In this document: positions 9,279 through 19,483 of the stretch, one piece after another | How positions within the stretch are numbered: the first letter of the stretch is position 1 | How the letters are laid out: each line of letters begins with the position of its first letter | Assembly (NCBI RefSeq): GCF_034351645.1 | Contig: NZ_CP133782.1 | Span: 4,742,001-4,806,000, forward strand | Source: Pseudomonas sp. DC1.2 | GTDB lineage: Bacteria; Pseudomonadota; Gammaproteobacteria; Pseudomonadales; Pseudomonadaceae | Reading direction: 5' to 3' | Length of the DNA: 64,000 nucleotides | Program-made: the position numbers and the translations under genes | The notes under the pieces: model-generated | Told to the model about the DNA's origin: nothing | Seen by the model: only the letters and a program-made list of their open reading frames with translations | The model's database searches: none

Positions 9279-9724
9279 GAGCCGGTCACCGGGTCCACCG
9301 TGGCACGGCTGGTCAACACGAAATTACGCAGGGTGCCGTTTGCACTCGCCGCCCGAGAGTCATTCCAGGTGATGGTGATGGTATAAACCCGCTGACTCAG
9401 GGTAATGGTGCCCGTCGCCGTGGCGCCGCCGAAGCTGACGATGTTGGTGGTGAAATCATAGAGGTCCTGATCACGGGCGACGCTCAGGTTGCCAGCAGTC
9501 GGTGGCGTGACGGTGTAGTCGGCACCGGAGTTGGCGCGGATGCGATCCATCATGTCGTAGGCGATAAAGCTCGCCTGACTGGTCATCAGCGAACTGTCGG
9601 TGTATTTCAACGCTTTAAGCTGGATCGCCGCTGCGCCCAGCAGCCCTACGGTCAGAATCACCAACGCGACCAAGACCTCGATCAGCGTCATGCCCTCCTG
9701 TGTACGCTTGCCCCTTCGCATCAT
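9275..9724 (-). CDS. pilV: PilV, minor pilin
   Basis: The 149-residue prepilin has leader MMRRGKRTQEG followed by MTLIEVLVALVILTVGLLG. I chose the ATG at 9724 because it overlaps the fimU stop as ATGA; a longer in-frame start at 9763 would lie inside fimU. The same coupling is seen at its other end with pilW. It is part of the type IV pilus priming complex. Confidence 0.9.
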   Translation of the reverse strand: MMRRGKRTQEGMTLIEVLVALVILTVGLLGAAAIQLKALKYTDSSLMTSQASFIAYDMMDRIRANSGADYTVTPPTAGNLSVARDQDLYDFTTNIVSFGGATATGTITLSQRVYTITITWNDSRAASANGTLRNFVLTSRATVDPVTGS

Positions 9725-10194
9725 CCGCAATTTCCACCCAATACGATTCGTCCGTTGAGGCAAACACTCAGCGTCCGGCTCTGTGCTCCCAGCACATAGT
9801 TGATAACCACCGCCGTGGACGGCGACGACAATCCACCCAGATTGTTGAAATCGATGGTGGTCACTCCTGAGGTTAGCGTGAGAGTCGCACCACTGCTCAT
9901 CGCAGGAACAACCCGCAATATATTGGCCGTATTGCCAGTACTGTCGTAGACCGACAACTCCCCGGTCCAGACACTGCCGCCGGCAGTCGGCCGGATACGG
10001 GTGGTAATCCCGCGATCAATGGCCTCCAGTCGAGCGTAATTGAGCCCGCGCTGCAGATCGCTCATTTCCGTGTCCGCCCGAGAGCCCTGCACCGAACTGG
10101 TAAAAGCTGGCACTGCCAACGTCAGAAGAATAACCATGATCGCTAACGTGATCGATACCTCGATCAGCGTGAAACCTTTTGAACGATGATCCAT
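9721..10194 (-). CDS. fimU: FimU, minor pilin (GspH/FimT family)
   Basis: The 157-residue prepilin has leader MDHRSKG and mature FTLIEVSITLAIMVILLTLAVP. The C-terminal GspH domain ends in CLNGRIVLGGNCG with two cysteines. It is first in the fimU-pilV-pilW-pilX-pilY1-pilE operon and has a GGAG ribosome-binding site about seven bases before the ATG. FimU is thought to join the minor pilin tip complex to the major pilin shaft. The neighbouring fimT is its close relative on the other strand. Confidence 0.88.
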   Translation of the reverse strand: MDHRSKGFTLIEVSITLAIMVILLTLAVPAFTSSVQGSRADTEMSDLQRGLNYARLEAIDRGITTRIRPTAGGSVWTGELSVYDSTGNTANILRVVPAMSSGATLTLTSGVTTIDFNNLGGLSSPSTAVVINYVLGAQSRTLSVCLNGRIVLGGNCG

Positions 10195-10324
10195 CGGTGC
10201 GCTCCGCTGCCGTCGGCTATACCTGACCTACACGCTAGAACATTCGGCCGACTGTTGTAAGGTTGTTTTGCCATTACTCGCGCCAGGATCGCGTGAGCCG
10301 ACACATTCCAGGAAGGAAAATGTC

Positions 10325-10873
10325 ATGTCAGCACAAGGTTTCAGCCTGATAGAACTGCTCACGGGGCTGGCAATTGCCGGCACTGTTTTGCTGCTGGTCA
10401 GCCCGGCGTTTAAACCCCTTATCGACTCTACTCATCGCGAGCAGGCTGCGCAGTCGATTGCCAGCGGCATGCGCAATGCACGCACCGAAGCCATCGCACG
10501 CAACCAGACCATCGTCATTCACGGCATCAACGACGACTGGGGCCAGGGCTGGCGGATTATTCTGGATAAAAACGGCAAGGGGCACGAAGACAGCAGCAAC
10601 CCGCTGCTCATCGAACGTCAGAGCAATCATCGGGTGTCGATTGTCGGGAATCGGCCGGTTAAACATTTTGTGCGATTCAGCAACCAAGGCGAGCCCCTGT
10701 TACCCAGCGGTGCGTTTCAAGCGGGAACGCTGCACATCTGCGCCGACCGCGAACCGATCAGTCAGCACCAGATAGTGTTGTCCCGGACCGGTCGCGTCAG
10801 CCTGCGCAGCGACCTGACCGAGCACGCATTGTGCGCAGCAGGTGAAGCGTCAGAGCAGAGAACGGACACGTAA
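10325..10873 (+). CDS. fimT: FimT-like minor pilin
   Basis: The 182-residue GspH/FimT-family prepilin has a very short leader (MSAQG) before [19 protein letters not shown]. The ATG at 10325 has an AGGAAGG ribosome-binding site. Related FimT proteins bind DNA during natural transformation through a basic C-terminal motif; here the equivalent stretch reads TGRVSLRSD. The gene diverges from fimU and its last 24 bases overlap the end of ispH on the other strand. A FimU-like structural role is the alternative. Confidence 0.8.
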   Translation: MSAQGFSLIELLTGLAIAGTVLLLVSPAFKPLIDSTHREQAAQSIASGMRNARTEAIARNQTIVIHGINDDWGQGWRIILDKNGKGHEDSSNPLLIERQSNHRVSIVGNRPVKHFVRFSNQGEPLLPSGAFQAGTLHICADREPISQHQIVLSRTGRVSLRSDLTEHALCAAGEASEQRTDT

Positions 10874-11797
10874 CTCTTTAGGCATCGAGAACGTGATGTT
10901 CTCTTCACGGCCGGCCAGCTCATCAGCACCGGTAGCGCCCCACGCCTGCAATTGCTGAATAACCCCACGCACCAGCACTTCCGGGGCGGAAGCACCCGCC
11001 GTGATGCCGATGCGCTCGACGCCATCGAACCAGCTCTGCTGCAGGTCTTCGGCACCGTCGATCAGATAGGCAGGCGTGGCCATGCGTTCGGCCAGTTCAC
11101 GCAAGCGGTTGGAGTTGGAGCTGTTCGGGCTGCCCACCACCAGCACCACATCGCATTCATCGGCCAGCTGCTTGACCGCGTCCTGACGATTTTGTGTGGC
11201 GTAGCAGATGTCGTCCTTGCGCGGACCACCAATCGCCGGAAAGCGCAGGCGCAGGGCGTCGATGACGCGGCTGGTATCGTCCATGGACAGCGTTGTCTGG
11301 GTGACGAACGCCAGTTTTTCAGGGTTATGCACCGTCAACGCGGCCACGTCCTTTTCGTCCTCAACCAGGTAAATCGCACCACCATTGCTGCCATCGTATT
11401 GGCCCATGGTGCCTTCGACTTCAGGATGACCGGCATGGCCAATCAGGATGCACTCGCGACCGTCACGGCTGTAGCGCGCCACTTCGATATGCACCTTGGT
11501 CACCAACGGGCAGGTGGCGTCGAACACTTTCAGGCCTCGGCCGGCAGCTTCGGTGCGCACGGCCTGGGAAACCCCGTGGGCGCTGAAGATCACAATGACG
11601 TCGTCCGGCACCTGATCCAGCTCTTCGACAAAGATCGCCCCTCGGGCGCGCAGGTCTTCGACGACGAATTTGTTATGCACCACCTCGTGACGCACGTAAA
11701 TCGGCGGCCCAAAGACTTCCAAGGCACGGTTGACGATTTCGATCGCCCGGTCCACACCGGCGCAAAAGCCACGGGGGTTGGCGAGTTTGATTTGCAT
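10850..11797 (-). CDS. ispH: IspH (LytB), 4-hydroxy-3-methylbut-2-enyl diphosphate reductase
   Basis: Last enzyme of the MEP isoprenoid pathway, making IPP and DMAPP. The 315-residue protein keeps the three iron-sulfur cysteines (C12 in GFCAGV, C96 in DATCPL, C198 in DICYAT) and the catalytic Glu126 in [10 protein letters not shown]. Its 3' end overlaps fimT convergently. It is the promoter-distal member of the ribF-ileS-lspA-fkpB-ispH chain on the minus strand. Confidence 0.97.
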   Translation of the reverse strand: MQIKLANPRGFCAGVDRAIEIVNRALEVFGPPIYVRHEVVHNKFVVEDLRARGAIFVEELDQVPDDVIVIFSAHGVSQAVRTEAAGRGLKVFDATCPLVTKVHIEVARYSRDGRECILIGHAGHPEVEGTMGQYDGSNGGAIYLVEDEKDVAALTVHNPEKLAFVTQTTLSMDDTSRVIDALRLRFPAIGGPRKDDICYATQNRQDAVKQLADECDVVLVVGSPNSSNSNRLRELAERMATPAYLIDGAEDLQQSWFDGVERIGITAGASAPEVLVRGVIQQLQAWGATGADELAGREENITFSMPKELRVRSLL

Positions 11798-11883
11798 GCT
11801 GTGCCTCGTGTCTTGCGCGCAAGAAATAGCGAAAACAGTGAAAAACTTACAACGGCAGCGAGGGGGCTCGCTACCGCCATGTT

Positions 11884-12336
11884 TTAAAGCGCTTTGACGC
11901 TGATGATCTCGACGTCAAAGGTCAATGTCTTGCCGGCAAGCGGGTGATTGAAATCGATGGTCACTTGCGCGTCATCGAACGCTTTCACCACGCCCGGCAG
12001 CTCAGTATTGGCCGCGTCGTTGAAAATCACCAACAACCCGTGCGACAGCTCCATGTCCTGGAACTGCGAGCGCGGGATGATCTGTACGTTTTGCGGGTTA
12101 GGCTGGCCGAAAGCGTTTTCCGGCAAGATCTGCAGGTTGCGCTTGTCACCAGACTTGAAGCCGAACAGGGCCGCTTCGAAACCTGGCAACAGGTTACCGT
12201 CACCGACCTTGAAGGTCGCCGGGGCTTTATCGAAGGTGCTGTCGACGGTGTCGCCATTCTCCAGGCGTAATGCAAAGTGCAAAGTGACTTCCGTGTTCTG
12301 ACCGATGCGTTGCTCAGTCAATACCTGTTCAGTCAT
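11884..12336 (-). CDS. fkpB: FkpB (SlpA), FKBP-type peptidyl-prolyl isomerase
   Basis: The 150-residue cytoplasmic FKBP of the SlyD/SlpA type carries the opening block [28 protein letters not shown] and an inserted IF domain. The start ATG overlaps the lspA stop by eight bases, so the two are coupled. The lspA-fkpB-ispH order is common in gammaproteobacteria. It likely assists folding; a specific client cannot be read from sequence. Confidence 0.9.
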   Translation of the reverse strand: MTEQVLTEQRIGQNTEVTLHFALRLENGDTVDSTFDKAPATFKVGDGNLLPGFEAALFGFKSGDKRNLQILPENAFGQPNPQNVQIIPRSQFQDMELSHGLLVIFNDAANTELPGVVKAFDDAQVTIDFNHPLAGKTLTFDVEIISVKAL

Positions 12337-12841
12337 GAACGGTTTCTCCGGTCTTTTTACTTTTGAACATATCCAGCGCCAGCATTACCGCACCCACGCT
12401 GATAGCACTGTCGGCAAAGTTGAACGCCGGGAAATACCAGCGGTTCTGCCAATGCACCAAAATGAAGTCGATCACATGGCCCAGTGCAATGCGGTCATAC
12501 AGGTTGCCCAGCGCACCGCCCAACACCAACGCCAACGCAACAGCCAGCCAGGTTTCGTTGCGTCCAAGACGCTTGAGCCAGACCACCAGCACCGCACTGA
12601 CCACTACCGCGATCAGGGCAAACAACCAGCGTTGCCAGCCGGAGCTGTCGGCCAGGAAACTAAAAGCAGCGCCTGTGTTGTAGGCCAGGGTCCAGCTGAA
12701 GTAATCAGGAATTACGACGATTTGCTGGTACATGCTCAGCGAGCTTTCGAAGTGGAACTTGCTGGCCTGGTCAATGACCAGGACCAGCACGCTCAACCAG
12801 AGCCAGCTCAACCGTCCGAAACGACCCGTCGCATTAGGCAT
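12329..12841 (-). CDS. lspA: LspA, lipoprotein signal peptidase II
   Basis: Inner-membrane aspartyl protease that removes lipoprotein signal peptides after lipidation. The 170 residues include four hydrophobic helices and the catalytic aspartates D125 (GHVIDFI) and D144 (NFADS), together with the NTGAAFSF and GNLYDR blocks. The ATG at 12841 overlaps the ileS stop by eight bases; a longer in-frame start inside ileS is less likely. Confidence 0.96.
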   Translation of the reverse strand: MPNATGRFGRLSWLWLSVLVLVIDQASKFHFESSLSMYQQIVVIPDYFSWTLAYNTGAAFSFLADSSGWQRWLFALIAVVVSAVLVVWLKRLGRNETWLAVALALVLGGALGNLYDRIALGHVIDFILVHWQNRWYFPAFNFADSAISVGAVMLALDMFKSKKTGETVHD

Positions 12842-15665
12842 AGTGACGAACCTCGCCCGCACCGCTGATGTTATCGACGCAACGACCGCAGATTTCCGGA
12901 TGCTCCGGGTTCACGCCGACGTCTTCACGGCAGTGCCAGCAACGGGCGCACTTGGCGAAGGCCGACTTGACGATCTTCAACTTCAGACCGCTAACTTCGG
13001 TGACCACCGCATCGGCCGGCGCCTGCACGAACGGTGCAACACTGGCAGTCGAGGTGATCAACACAAAGCGCAGTTCGTTGCTCAGTTGAGCCAGGTCAGC
13101 GCTCAGCGCTTCTTCGGCGAACAGCGTCACTTCAGCTTGCAGGTTGCCACCGACGGCCTTGGCCGCGCGCTGGATTTCCATTTCCTTGTTGACCGCAACC
13201 TTCACTGCCATGACACGCTCCCAGTAGGCGCGGCCCAGCTCGAAACCTTCCGGCAGTTCGGTGAGGCCTTCATACCAAGTGTTGAGCATCACCGAGTCGT
13301 TACGCTCGCCCGGCAGGTATTCCCACAGCTCGTCGGCGGTAAACGCCAGGATCGGCGCGATCCAGCGCACCAGCGCTTCGCTGATGTGGTACAGCGCGGT
13401 TTGCGCCGAACGGCGAGCCTTGCTGTTGGCGCCAGTGGTGTACTGACGGTCCTTGATGATGTCCAGGTAAAAACCGCCCAGCTCCTGCACGCAGAAGTTG
13501 TGGATCTTGGAGTAGACGTTCCAGAAACGGTATTCGCCGTAGTGCTCTTGCAACTCGCGTTGCAGCAGCAGCGTGCGGTCCACGGCCCAACGGTCCAGCG
13601 CGAGCATTTCTTCGGCGGGCAGGATGTCGGTGGCCGGGTTGAAACCGGTCAGGTTCGAGAGCATGAAGCGTGCGGTGTTGCGAATACGCCGGTAGGCGTC
13701 CGCACTGCGTTGCAGGATCTGCTCGGAAACCGCTATTTCACCCGAGTAGTCAGTGGACGCTACCCACAGACGCATGATGTCGGCGCCCAGAGTGTCGTTG
13801 ACTTTCTGCGGCGCAATCACGTTGCCCAGCGACTTGGACATCTTGCGGCCGGACTCATCCACAGTGAAACCGTGGGTCAGCAGCTCGCGGTAAGGCGCGT
13901 GGTTATCAATCGCGCAACCGGTCAACAGCGACGAGTGGAACCAGCCGCGGTGTTGGTCCGAGCCTTCCAGGTACAAATCGGCACGCGGGCCGGTCTCATG
14001 CCCCATCGGGTGCGAACCGCGCAGTACATGCCAGTGCGTGGTGCCCGAATCAAACCAGACGTCCAGGGTGTCACTGATCTTGTCGTACAGCGGCGCTTCG
14101 TCACCGAGCAGCTCGGCAGCGTCCATCTTGAACCAGGCTTCAATACCTTCGACTTCAACACGCTGGGCGACGATTTCCATCAGCTCAACGGTGCGTGGGT
14201 GCAGTTCGCCGCTTTCCTTGTTGAGGAAGAACGGGATCGGCACGCCCCAGTTGCGCTGACGGGAGATGCACCAGTCGGGACGGTTGGCGATCATAGAGTG
14301 CAGGCGCGCCTGACCCCAGGCCGGAACGAACGCAGTTTCTTCGATGGCTTTGATCGCCCGCTTGCGCAGGGTTTCGCCAGAAGTCGGTTCTTTGTCCATG
14401 CCGATGAACCACTGCGCAGTGGCGCGGTAGATCAGCGGGGTCTTATGACGCCAGCAGTGCATGTAGCTGTGTTCGATCGTTTCGGTGTGCAGCAGCGCGC
14501 CGACTTCCGCCAACTTGTCGACGATGGCCGGATTGGCTTTCCAAATGAACTGGCCGCCAAACAATTCCAGCGACGGCACGTAAACGCCATTGCTTTGTAC
14601 CGGATTGATAATGTCGTCGTTGACCATGCCGTACTTTTTGCAGGTCACGAAGTCGTCCACGCCGTAGGCCGGTGCGGAGTGAACCACGCCAGTCCCAGCG
14701 CCCAGTTCGACGTACTCGGCCAGGTAAACCGGCGACAAGCGATCATAGAACGGGTGACGGAAGTTGATCAGTTCCAGCGCTTTACCCGTGGTGGTCGCGA
14801 TGACCGAACCTTGCAGGTTGTAGCGGACCAGGCACGATTCGACCAGTTCTTCAGCCAGTACCAGCAGCTTGTCGCCGACATCGACCAGGGCGTAGTTGAA
14901 TTCCGGATGAACGTTCAGCGCCTGGTTGGCCGGGATGGTCCACGGCGTGGTGGTCCAGATCACGATCGAAGCAGGCTTGGCCAGCGACGCCAGACCAAAA
15001 GCGGCTGCCAGCTTGGCTTCGTCGGCAATCGCGAAGGCTACGTCGATGGTCGAGGATTTCTTGTTCTCGTATTCGACTTCGGCTTCGGCCAGGGCCGAAC
15101 CACAGTCAAAGCACCAGTTCACTGGCTTAAGGCCCTTGAACACGAAACCGCCCTTGACGATTTCCGCCAGGGCGCGGATTTCACCGGCTTCGTTTTTGAA
15201 GTCCATTGTCTTGTACGGGTTGGCCCAATCGCCCAGCACACCCAGGCGAATGAATTCGGACTTCTGGCCTTCGATCTGCTCGGTGGCGTAGGCACGGCAC
15301 AGTTCGCGGGTTTTGTCGGCGCCCAGGTTCTTGCCGTGGGTCACTTCGACTTTGTGTTCGATCGGCAGACCATGGCAGTCCCAGCCCGGCACATAAGGCG
15401 CATCGAAACCCGACAGGGTTTTCGAGCGGATGATCATGTCCTTGAGAATTTTGTTCAGCGCATGACCGATGTGAATCGTGCCGTTGGCGTAAGGAGGACC
15501 GTCGTGCAGAACGAACTTCGGACGATCCTTGCCAATCTCGCGCAACTTACCGTACAGGCCAATGCTGTCCCAGCGCTGCAGAATCTGCGGTTCGCGCTGA
15601 GGCAGGCCGGCCTTCATAGGGAAGGCAGTGTCCGGAAGGTTTAGCGTGGCTTTATAGTCGGTCAT
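12834..15665 (-). CDS. ileS: IleS, isoleucyl-tRNA synthetase
   Basis: Class I synthetase of 943 residues. It has HIGH at 65-68, KMSKS at 608-612, the CP1 editing domain between them, and a C-terminal zinc finger (CARCWHC, then CGRC). These are features of the bacterial mupirocin-sensitive type. It sits 13 bases behind ribF and overlaps lspA. The 970-residue open frame on the opposite strand is a composition artefact of this gene. Confidence 0.98.
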   Translation of the reverse strand: MTDYKATLNLPDTAFPMKAGLPQREPQILQRWDSIGLYGKLREIGKDRPKFVLHDGPPYANGTIHIGHALNKILKDMIIRSKTLSGFDAPYVPGWDCHGLPIEHKVEVTHGKNLGADKTRELCRAYATEQIEGQKSEFIRLGVLGDWANPYKTMDFKNEAGEIRALAEIVKGGFVFKGLKPVNWCFDCGSALAEAEVEYENKKSSTIDVAFAIADEAKLAAAFGLASLAKPASIVIWTTTPWTIPANQALNVHPEFNYALVDVGDKLLVLAEELVESCLVRYNLQGSVIATTTGKALELINFRHPFYDRLSPVYLAEYVELGAGTGVVHSAPAYGVDDFVTCKKYGMVNDDIINPVQSNGVYVPSLELFGGQFIWKANPAIVDKLAEVGALLHTETIEHSYMHCWRHKTPLIYRATAQWFIGMDKEPTSGETLRKRAIKAIEETAFVPAWGQARLHSMIANRPDWCISRQRNWGVPIPFFLNKESGELHPRTVELMEIVAQRVEVEGIEAWFKMDAAELLGDEAPLYDKISDTLDVWFDSGTTHWHVLRGSHPMGHETGPRADLYLEGSDQHRGWFHSSLLTGCAIDNHAPYRELLTHGFTVDESGRKMSKSLGNVIAPQKVNDTLGADIMRLWVASTDYSGEIAVSEQILQRSADAYRRIRNTARFMLSNLTGFNPATDILPAEEMLALDRWAVDRTLLLQRELQEHYGEYRFWNVYSKIHNFCVQELGGFYLDIIKDRQYTTGANSKARRSAQTALYHISEALVRWIAPILAFTADELWEYLPGERNDSVMLNTWYEGLTELPEGFELGRAYWERVMAVKVAVNKEMEIQRAAKAVGGNLQAEVTLFAEEALSADLAQLSNELRFVLITSTASVAPFVQAPADAVVTEVSGLKLKIVKSAFAKCARCWHCREDVGVNPEHPEICGRCVDNISGAGEVRHYA

Positions 15666-15678
15666 TTAAGGCTCTTCA

Positions 15679-16623
15679 TTAGCGATTGGCGCTATGGGTA
15701 CGTGCAACTTCGGCACGGGCGGCGGCGACATCCGCGTTGATCGCCGTCTTAAGCGCCTCCAGAGAGGCGAAACGCTGCTCTTCACGCAGCTTGTGGTGGA
15801 AAACCACCGTCAAACGCCGGTCATACAGATCGCCGGCAAAATCTAAAAGATGCACTTCCAGGTGAGCTTTTCCATCCCCCTGAACCGTTGGTCGCACGCC
15901 AATATTGGCGACGCCTGGCCAGGTCTTGCCGTCAATATCCACGTTAACCAGGTAAACCCCGGTCAACGGTACGCGACGACGCTTGAGTTGCACATTGGCT
16001 GTTGGCGTACCGAGTTGGCGCGCCAGCTTCTGACCGTGCAGAACCCGCCCGGCAATGCGGAACGGACGACCGAGCAAACGCTCGGCCAAGGCAAAATCGG
16101 CAGCCGCCAGGGCATTGCGGACCTGAGTGCTGCTGACACGAATGCCGTCCAATTCCACCGTCTGCGCGGCTTCGACAGTGAACCCTTGAACGATACCCGC
16201 CTGTTGCAGGAAATCGAAATCCCCTACCCGGTCGCAACCGAAACGGAAGTCGTCACCGACCTCCAGGTGCTGCACGCCCAGACCGTCCACCAGAATCGTA
16301 TCGACGAATTCGCTGGCGCTGAGCTTGCTCAGACGCTGGTTGAACGCCAGGCATAGAACCCGGTCGACGCCTTCGTCGGACAACAGTTGCAGTTTGTCCC
16401 GCAACCGGGCCAAGCGGGCAGGCGCCGTGTCGGGGGAGAAAAACTCCCGTGGCTGCGGTTCAAAAATCACCACGCAGCTGGGCACGCCCAACTCGAGCGC
16501 ACGCTCACGCAGCCTCGCCAGAATAGCCTGGTGACCACGGTGAACACCGTCAAAGTTGCCAATAGTGGCGACACAGCCCCGATGCTGGGGGCGCAGATTG
16601 TGGAGGCCTCGAACCAGCTGCAT
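15679..16623 (-). CDS. ribF: RibF, bifunctional riboflavin kinase / FAD synthetase
   Basis: Converts riboflavin to FMN and then FAD. The N-terminal nucleotidyltransferase has GNFDGVHRGH (residues 22-31), and the C-terminal kinase has the GTPTANVQ motif. I chose the ATG at 16623 (MQLVRGLHNLRP), matching family starts and giving 314 residues. An in-frame ATG six codons upstream is an alternative. It is the first gene of the ribF-ileS-lspA-fkpB-ispH chain. Confidence 0.95.
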   Translation of the reverse strand: MQLVRGLHNLRPQHRGCVATIGNFDGVHRGHQAILARLRERALELGVPSCVVIFEPQPREFFSPDTAPARLARLRDKLQLLSDEGVDRVLCLAFNQRLSKLSASEFVDTILVDGLGVQHLEVGDDFRFGCDRVGDFDFLQQAGIVQGFTVEAAQTVELDGIRVSSTQVRNALAAADFALAERLLGRPFRIAGRVLHGQKLARQLGTPTANVQLKRRRVPLTGVYLVNVDIDGKTWPGVANIGVRPTVQGDGKAHLEVHLLDFAGDLYDRRLTVVFHHKLREEQRFASLEALKTAINADVAAARAEVARTHSANR

Positions 16624-16752
16624 AACGCGCTTCTTGCTCATAAAGTGGCCGATTATAACCACACCCGGCGGCCGACGACAGGCAACACCGTAACCCAAAG
16701 TGATCGAGCCGACAAAACCGCCGGCCCACCCTTGCTTATCGAGCCCGAAGCC

Positions 16753-18291
16753 TCAGCTCAGCGCCTTGCGATTAAAGTCGCGCAAACGGAAGCCCATCAA
16801 CAGCAGCATGCCGAAATACACCACGACGCCCGCACCCACCAGAGCGCCCAAACGCAGGAATCGTTCGAGCATATGCCCCTGATCCCAGGCTGGCATGAAG
16901 TGCATCCCGAGCAACAACACAGCCGACATTACCAACACGGCCACCACCAACTTAGCGCCGAACTTGGCCCACCCCGGCTGCGGCTGATACATCTGCTGTT
17001 TGCGCAGTTGATAGAACAGCAAACCGGCATTGATGCAGGCCCCGGCACTGATCGCCAACGCCAGCCCGGCATGGGCCAGAGGACCGATCAGCACCAAGTT
17101 GAACAACTGAGTAACCACTAGGGTGAAAATTGCGATTTTTACCGGTGTACGGATGTTTTGTTGTGCATAGAAGCCCGGCGCAAGCACTTTGATCACGATA
17201 ATCCCGAGCAACCCAACCGAATAGGCGACCAACGCCCGCTGGGTCATCGACGCATCAAATGCGCTGAACTGGCCGTATTGAAACAACGAAACCGTCAGTG
17301 GCTCGGCCAGAATCCCCAGCGCAAAAGAACACGGCAACACCAGTACGAAGCACAACCGCAAGCCCCAATCGAGAATTCGCGAGTATTCGTGACGGTCCTT
17401 GCTGGCGTAAGTCTTGGCCAGGGTCGGCAGCAGAATCGTACCCAATGCAACGCCTAGCACGCCGGACGGCAATTCCATCAACCGGTCGGCGTAGTACATC
17501 CAGGACACTGAACCGGCCACCAGGAACGACGCAAAAATAGTGTTGATGATCAGGGAAATCTGACTGACGGAAACCCCGAGAATCGCCGGCAGCATTTGTT
17601 TCATCACTCGCCAGACACCGGTATCGCGCAAGTTCAGGCGCGGCAGCACCAACATGCCAATCTTTTTCAAATGCGGCAGTTGATAGAGCAATTGCGCCAG
17701 GCCACCCACCAATACGGCCCATCCAAGCGCCATGACCGGCGGATTGAAGTACGGCGTGAGGAACAGCGAAAAGATGATCATGCTGACGTTGAGCAGGGTC
17801 GGCACGAAGGCCGGCACCGAGAACCGGTTATACGTATTGAGGATCGCACCAGCCAATGAAGACAGGGAGATCAGCAATATATAAGGAAAAGTCACCCGCA
17901 GCAGGCTCGAGGTCAGCTCGAATTTTTCCGGCGTATCGGTGAATCCCGGCGCGGTGGCCCAGATCACCCAGGGGGCGGCGAGCATGCCCAATACCGTGAC
18001 AAGCGCCAGCACCAGTGTCAGGAGGCCCGAGACGTAGGCAATAAAGGTTCGTGTCGCTTCCTCGCCTTTCTGGCTTTTATATTCAGCCAGAATCGGCACG
18101 AAAGCCTGGGAAAAAGCCCCTTCGGCAAAGATCCGCCGCAGCAGATTGGGCAGTTTAAAGGCGATAAAGAAGGCATCGGTCGCCATCCCGGCACCAAATG
18201 TACGTGCGATAAGCGTGTCACGAACGAACCCCAGAACACGGGAAAGCATCGTGATAGAGCTGACGGCGGCCAACGATTTGAGCAGATTCAT
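16753..18291 (-). CDS. murJ: MurJ (MviN), lipid II flippase
   Basis: The 512-residue MOP-superfamily protein has about 14 hydrophobic helices. It carries the N-terminal family signature [21 protein letters not shown] and the [12 protein letters not shown] loop. It flips lipid II across the inner membrane for peptidoglycan synthesis. It is encoded 129 bases upstream of ribF on the same strand and diverges from rpsT, as in other Pseudomonas. Confidence 0.95.
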   Translation of the reverse strand: MNLLKSLAAVSSITMLSRVLGFVRDTLIARTFGAGMATDAFFIAFKLPNLLRRIFAEGAFSQAFVPILAEYKSQKGEEATRTFIAYVSGLLTLVLALVTVLGMLAAPWVIWATAPGFTDTPEKFELTSSLLRVTFPYILLISLSSLAGAILNTYNRFSVPAFVPTLLNVSMIIFSLFLTPYFNPPVMALGWAVLVGGLAQLLYQLPHLKKIGMLVLPRLNLRDTGVWRVMKQMLPAILGVSVSQISLIINTIFASFLVAGSVSWMYYADRLMELPSGVLGVALGTILLPTLAKTYASKDRHEYSRILDWGLRLCFVLVLPCSFALGILAEPLTVSLFQYGQFSAFDASMTQRALVAYSVGLLGIIVIKVLAPGFYAQQNIRTPVKIAIFTLVVTQLFNLVLIGPLAHAGLALAISAGACINAGLLFYQLRKQQMYQPQPGWAKFGAKLVVAVLVMSAVLLLGMHFMPAWDQGHMLERFLRLGALVGAGVVVYFGMLLLMGFRLRDFNRKALS

Positions 18292-18461
18292 TGAAAGAGT
18301 TTGTGCCTGTCGATAAACAGCAGGCGAACAAAGCGCCTACTTATGCGATACTCCGCGCCGCAGCAGCACAGAGCCAAAGCTCGCGAGTTTACAGGTCAAG
18401 CGCCGGAAATAAATATCCCGCCTCTTTAGATCGACCACTCAGCGGAACGCATCAACCGCCC

Positions 18462-18490
18462 TTGACAACTCATCAACTCATCGGCATGAT
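18462..18490 (+). promoter_or_regulatory. Sigma-70 promoter of rpsT
   Basis: TTGACA (18462-18467) is followed after 17 bases by CATGAT (18485-18490), about 54 bases before the rpsT start codon. The -35 is a perfect match and the -10 matches four of six bases. Confidence 0.6.
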
Positions 18491-18543
18491 TCGCGGCCTA
18501 TTTTGTTTGCTATTTCCTAAAAAGTCTTTCGAGGAGCTCGACG

Positions 18544-18822
18544 GTGGCCAACACACCTTCCGCCAAAAAACGTGCAAAACAGGCTGAGAAGCGTCGCAGC
18601 CACAACGCCAGCCTGCGTTCCATGGTTCGTACCTACATCAAGAATGTAGTTAAGGCCATCGACGCAAAAGACGCTGAAAAAGCTCAAGCTGCTTACGTTC
18701 TGGCTGTGCCAGTTATCGACCGTATGGCCGATAAAGGCATCATCCACAAGAACAAGGCTGCTCGTCATAAGAGCCGCCTGAACGGTCACGTCAAGGCTCT
18801 GAACCTTGCTGTTGCCGCATAA
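18544..18822 (+). CDS. rpsT: RpsT, 30S ribosomal protein S20
   Basis: The 92-residue basic protein begins [18 protein letters not shown], the S20 signature. It uses a GTG start with a GAGGAG ribosome-binding site eight bases upstream. A non-ATG start is common for rpsT and, in E. coli, a weak start takes part in autoregulation. A strong terminator follows. Confidence 0.98.
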   Translation: MANTPSAKKRAKQAEKRRSHNASLRSMVRTYIKNVVKAIDAKDAEKAQAAYVLAVPVIDRMADKGIIHKNKAARHKSRLNGHVKALNLAVAA

Positions 18823-18834
18823 GCGATAAGCTTG

Positions 18835-18865
18835 TTAAAAAACCGACCCTAGGGTCGGTTTTTTA
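18835..18865 (+). terminator. Rho-independent terminator of rpsT
   Basis: The perfect palindrome ACCGACCCTAGGGTCGGT is followed by a T-rich tract (TTTTTATT). It starts 12 bases after the rpsT stop codon. Confidence 0.92.
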
Positions 18866-18900
18866 TTGCCTGCGATTTATTGAATACACCGCAAAAAAAA

Positions 18901-18990
18901 TGTGGGAGCGAGCCTGCTCACGAAAACAGTCCAACCAGCGACATTAATATCGACCGATAGACCCTCGTCGCAGGCAGCCTCACTCCCACA
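18901..18990. repeat. REP doublet (REPIN-like)
   Basis: TGTGGGAGCGAGCCTGCTCACGA at one end faces an inverted, slightly diverged copy ending CTCACTCCCACA, with about 40 bases between. This is the paired REP arrangement typical of the P. fluorescens group. It lies between rpsT and the creA-like gene. Confidence 0.8.
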
Positions 18991-19007
18991 TTTGGATTTT
19001 CGTTAAC

Positions 19008-19472
19008 TTATTGAGCGTGCGCCCACGGCAAGATCGGAATCGCGGTCACCGCATTCTGTGGACTGCCCTCGATCAAGCGGTCGCTGTAGACCAAATACAC
19101 CAGCGTATTGCGCTTCTTGTCGAGGAAGCGCACCACCTGCATGGTCTTGAACACCAGCGACGTGCGCTCCTTGAACACCTCTTCGCCCTCCTTGAGCTCG
19201 CCCTTGAAGCTGATCGGCCCGACTTGGCGACAAGCAAGGGAGGCTTCAGCGCGATCCTCTGCCAGGCCTAGCCCACCCTTCACACCACCGGTCTTGGCGC
19301 GCGACAGATAGCAGGTCACGCCATCAACCTTCGGATCATCGAATGCCTCGACCACGATCCGGTCATTGGGGCCGACAAACTTGAACACGGTCGATACCTG
19401 GCCAATTTCTTCAGCCGAGGCCAGCAGCGGCATTGCCAACAGCAGCCCCAATAATCCTTTTGCTATGCGCAT
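19008..19472 (-). CDS. creA: CreA-family periplasmic protein
   Basis: The 154-residue protein has a signal peptide ([19 protein letters not shown], cleavage after ASA). The conserved CreA body follows, with [18 protein letters not shown], two cysteines and [15 protein letters not shown]. The role of the family is unknown. The ATG at 19472 has GAGGGA upstream and is preferred to a TTG five codons earlier. It starts 11 bases after the proB stop, so it is likely cotranscribed with proB. Confidence 0.85.
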   Translation of the reverse strand: MRIAKGLLGLLLAMPLLASAEEIGQVSTVFKFVGPNDRIVVEAFDDPKVDGVTCYLSRAKTGGVKGGLGLAEDRAEASLACRQVGPISFKGELKEGEEVFKERTSLVFKTMQVVRFLDKKRNTLVYLVYSDRLIEGSPQNAVTAIPILPWAHAQ

Positions 19473-19483
19473 GCAGTGTTCCC

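Noticed and set aside
12732..15644. 970-codon open frame on the plus strand opposite ileS
   Set aside because: High-GC antisense shadow. Its sequence is rich in His/Arg/Gln with no family signature, while ileS is certain.
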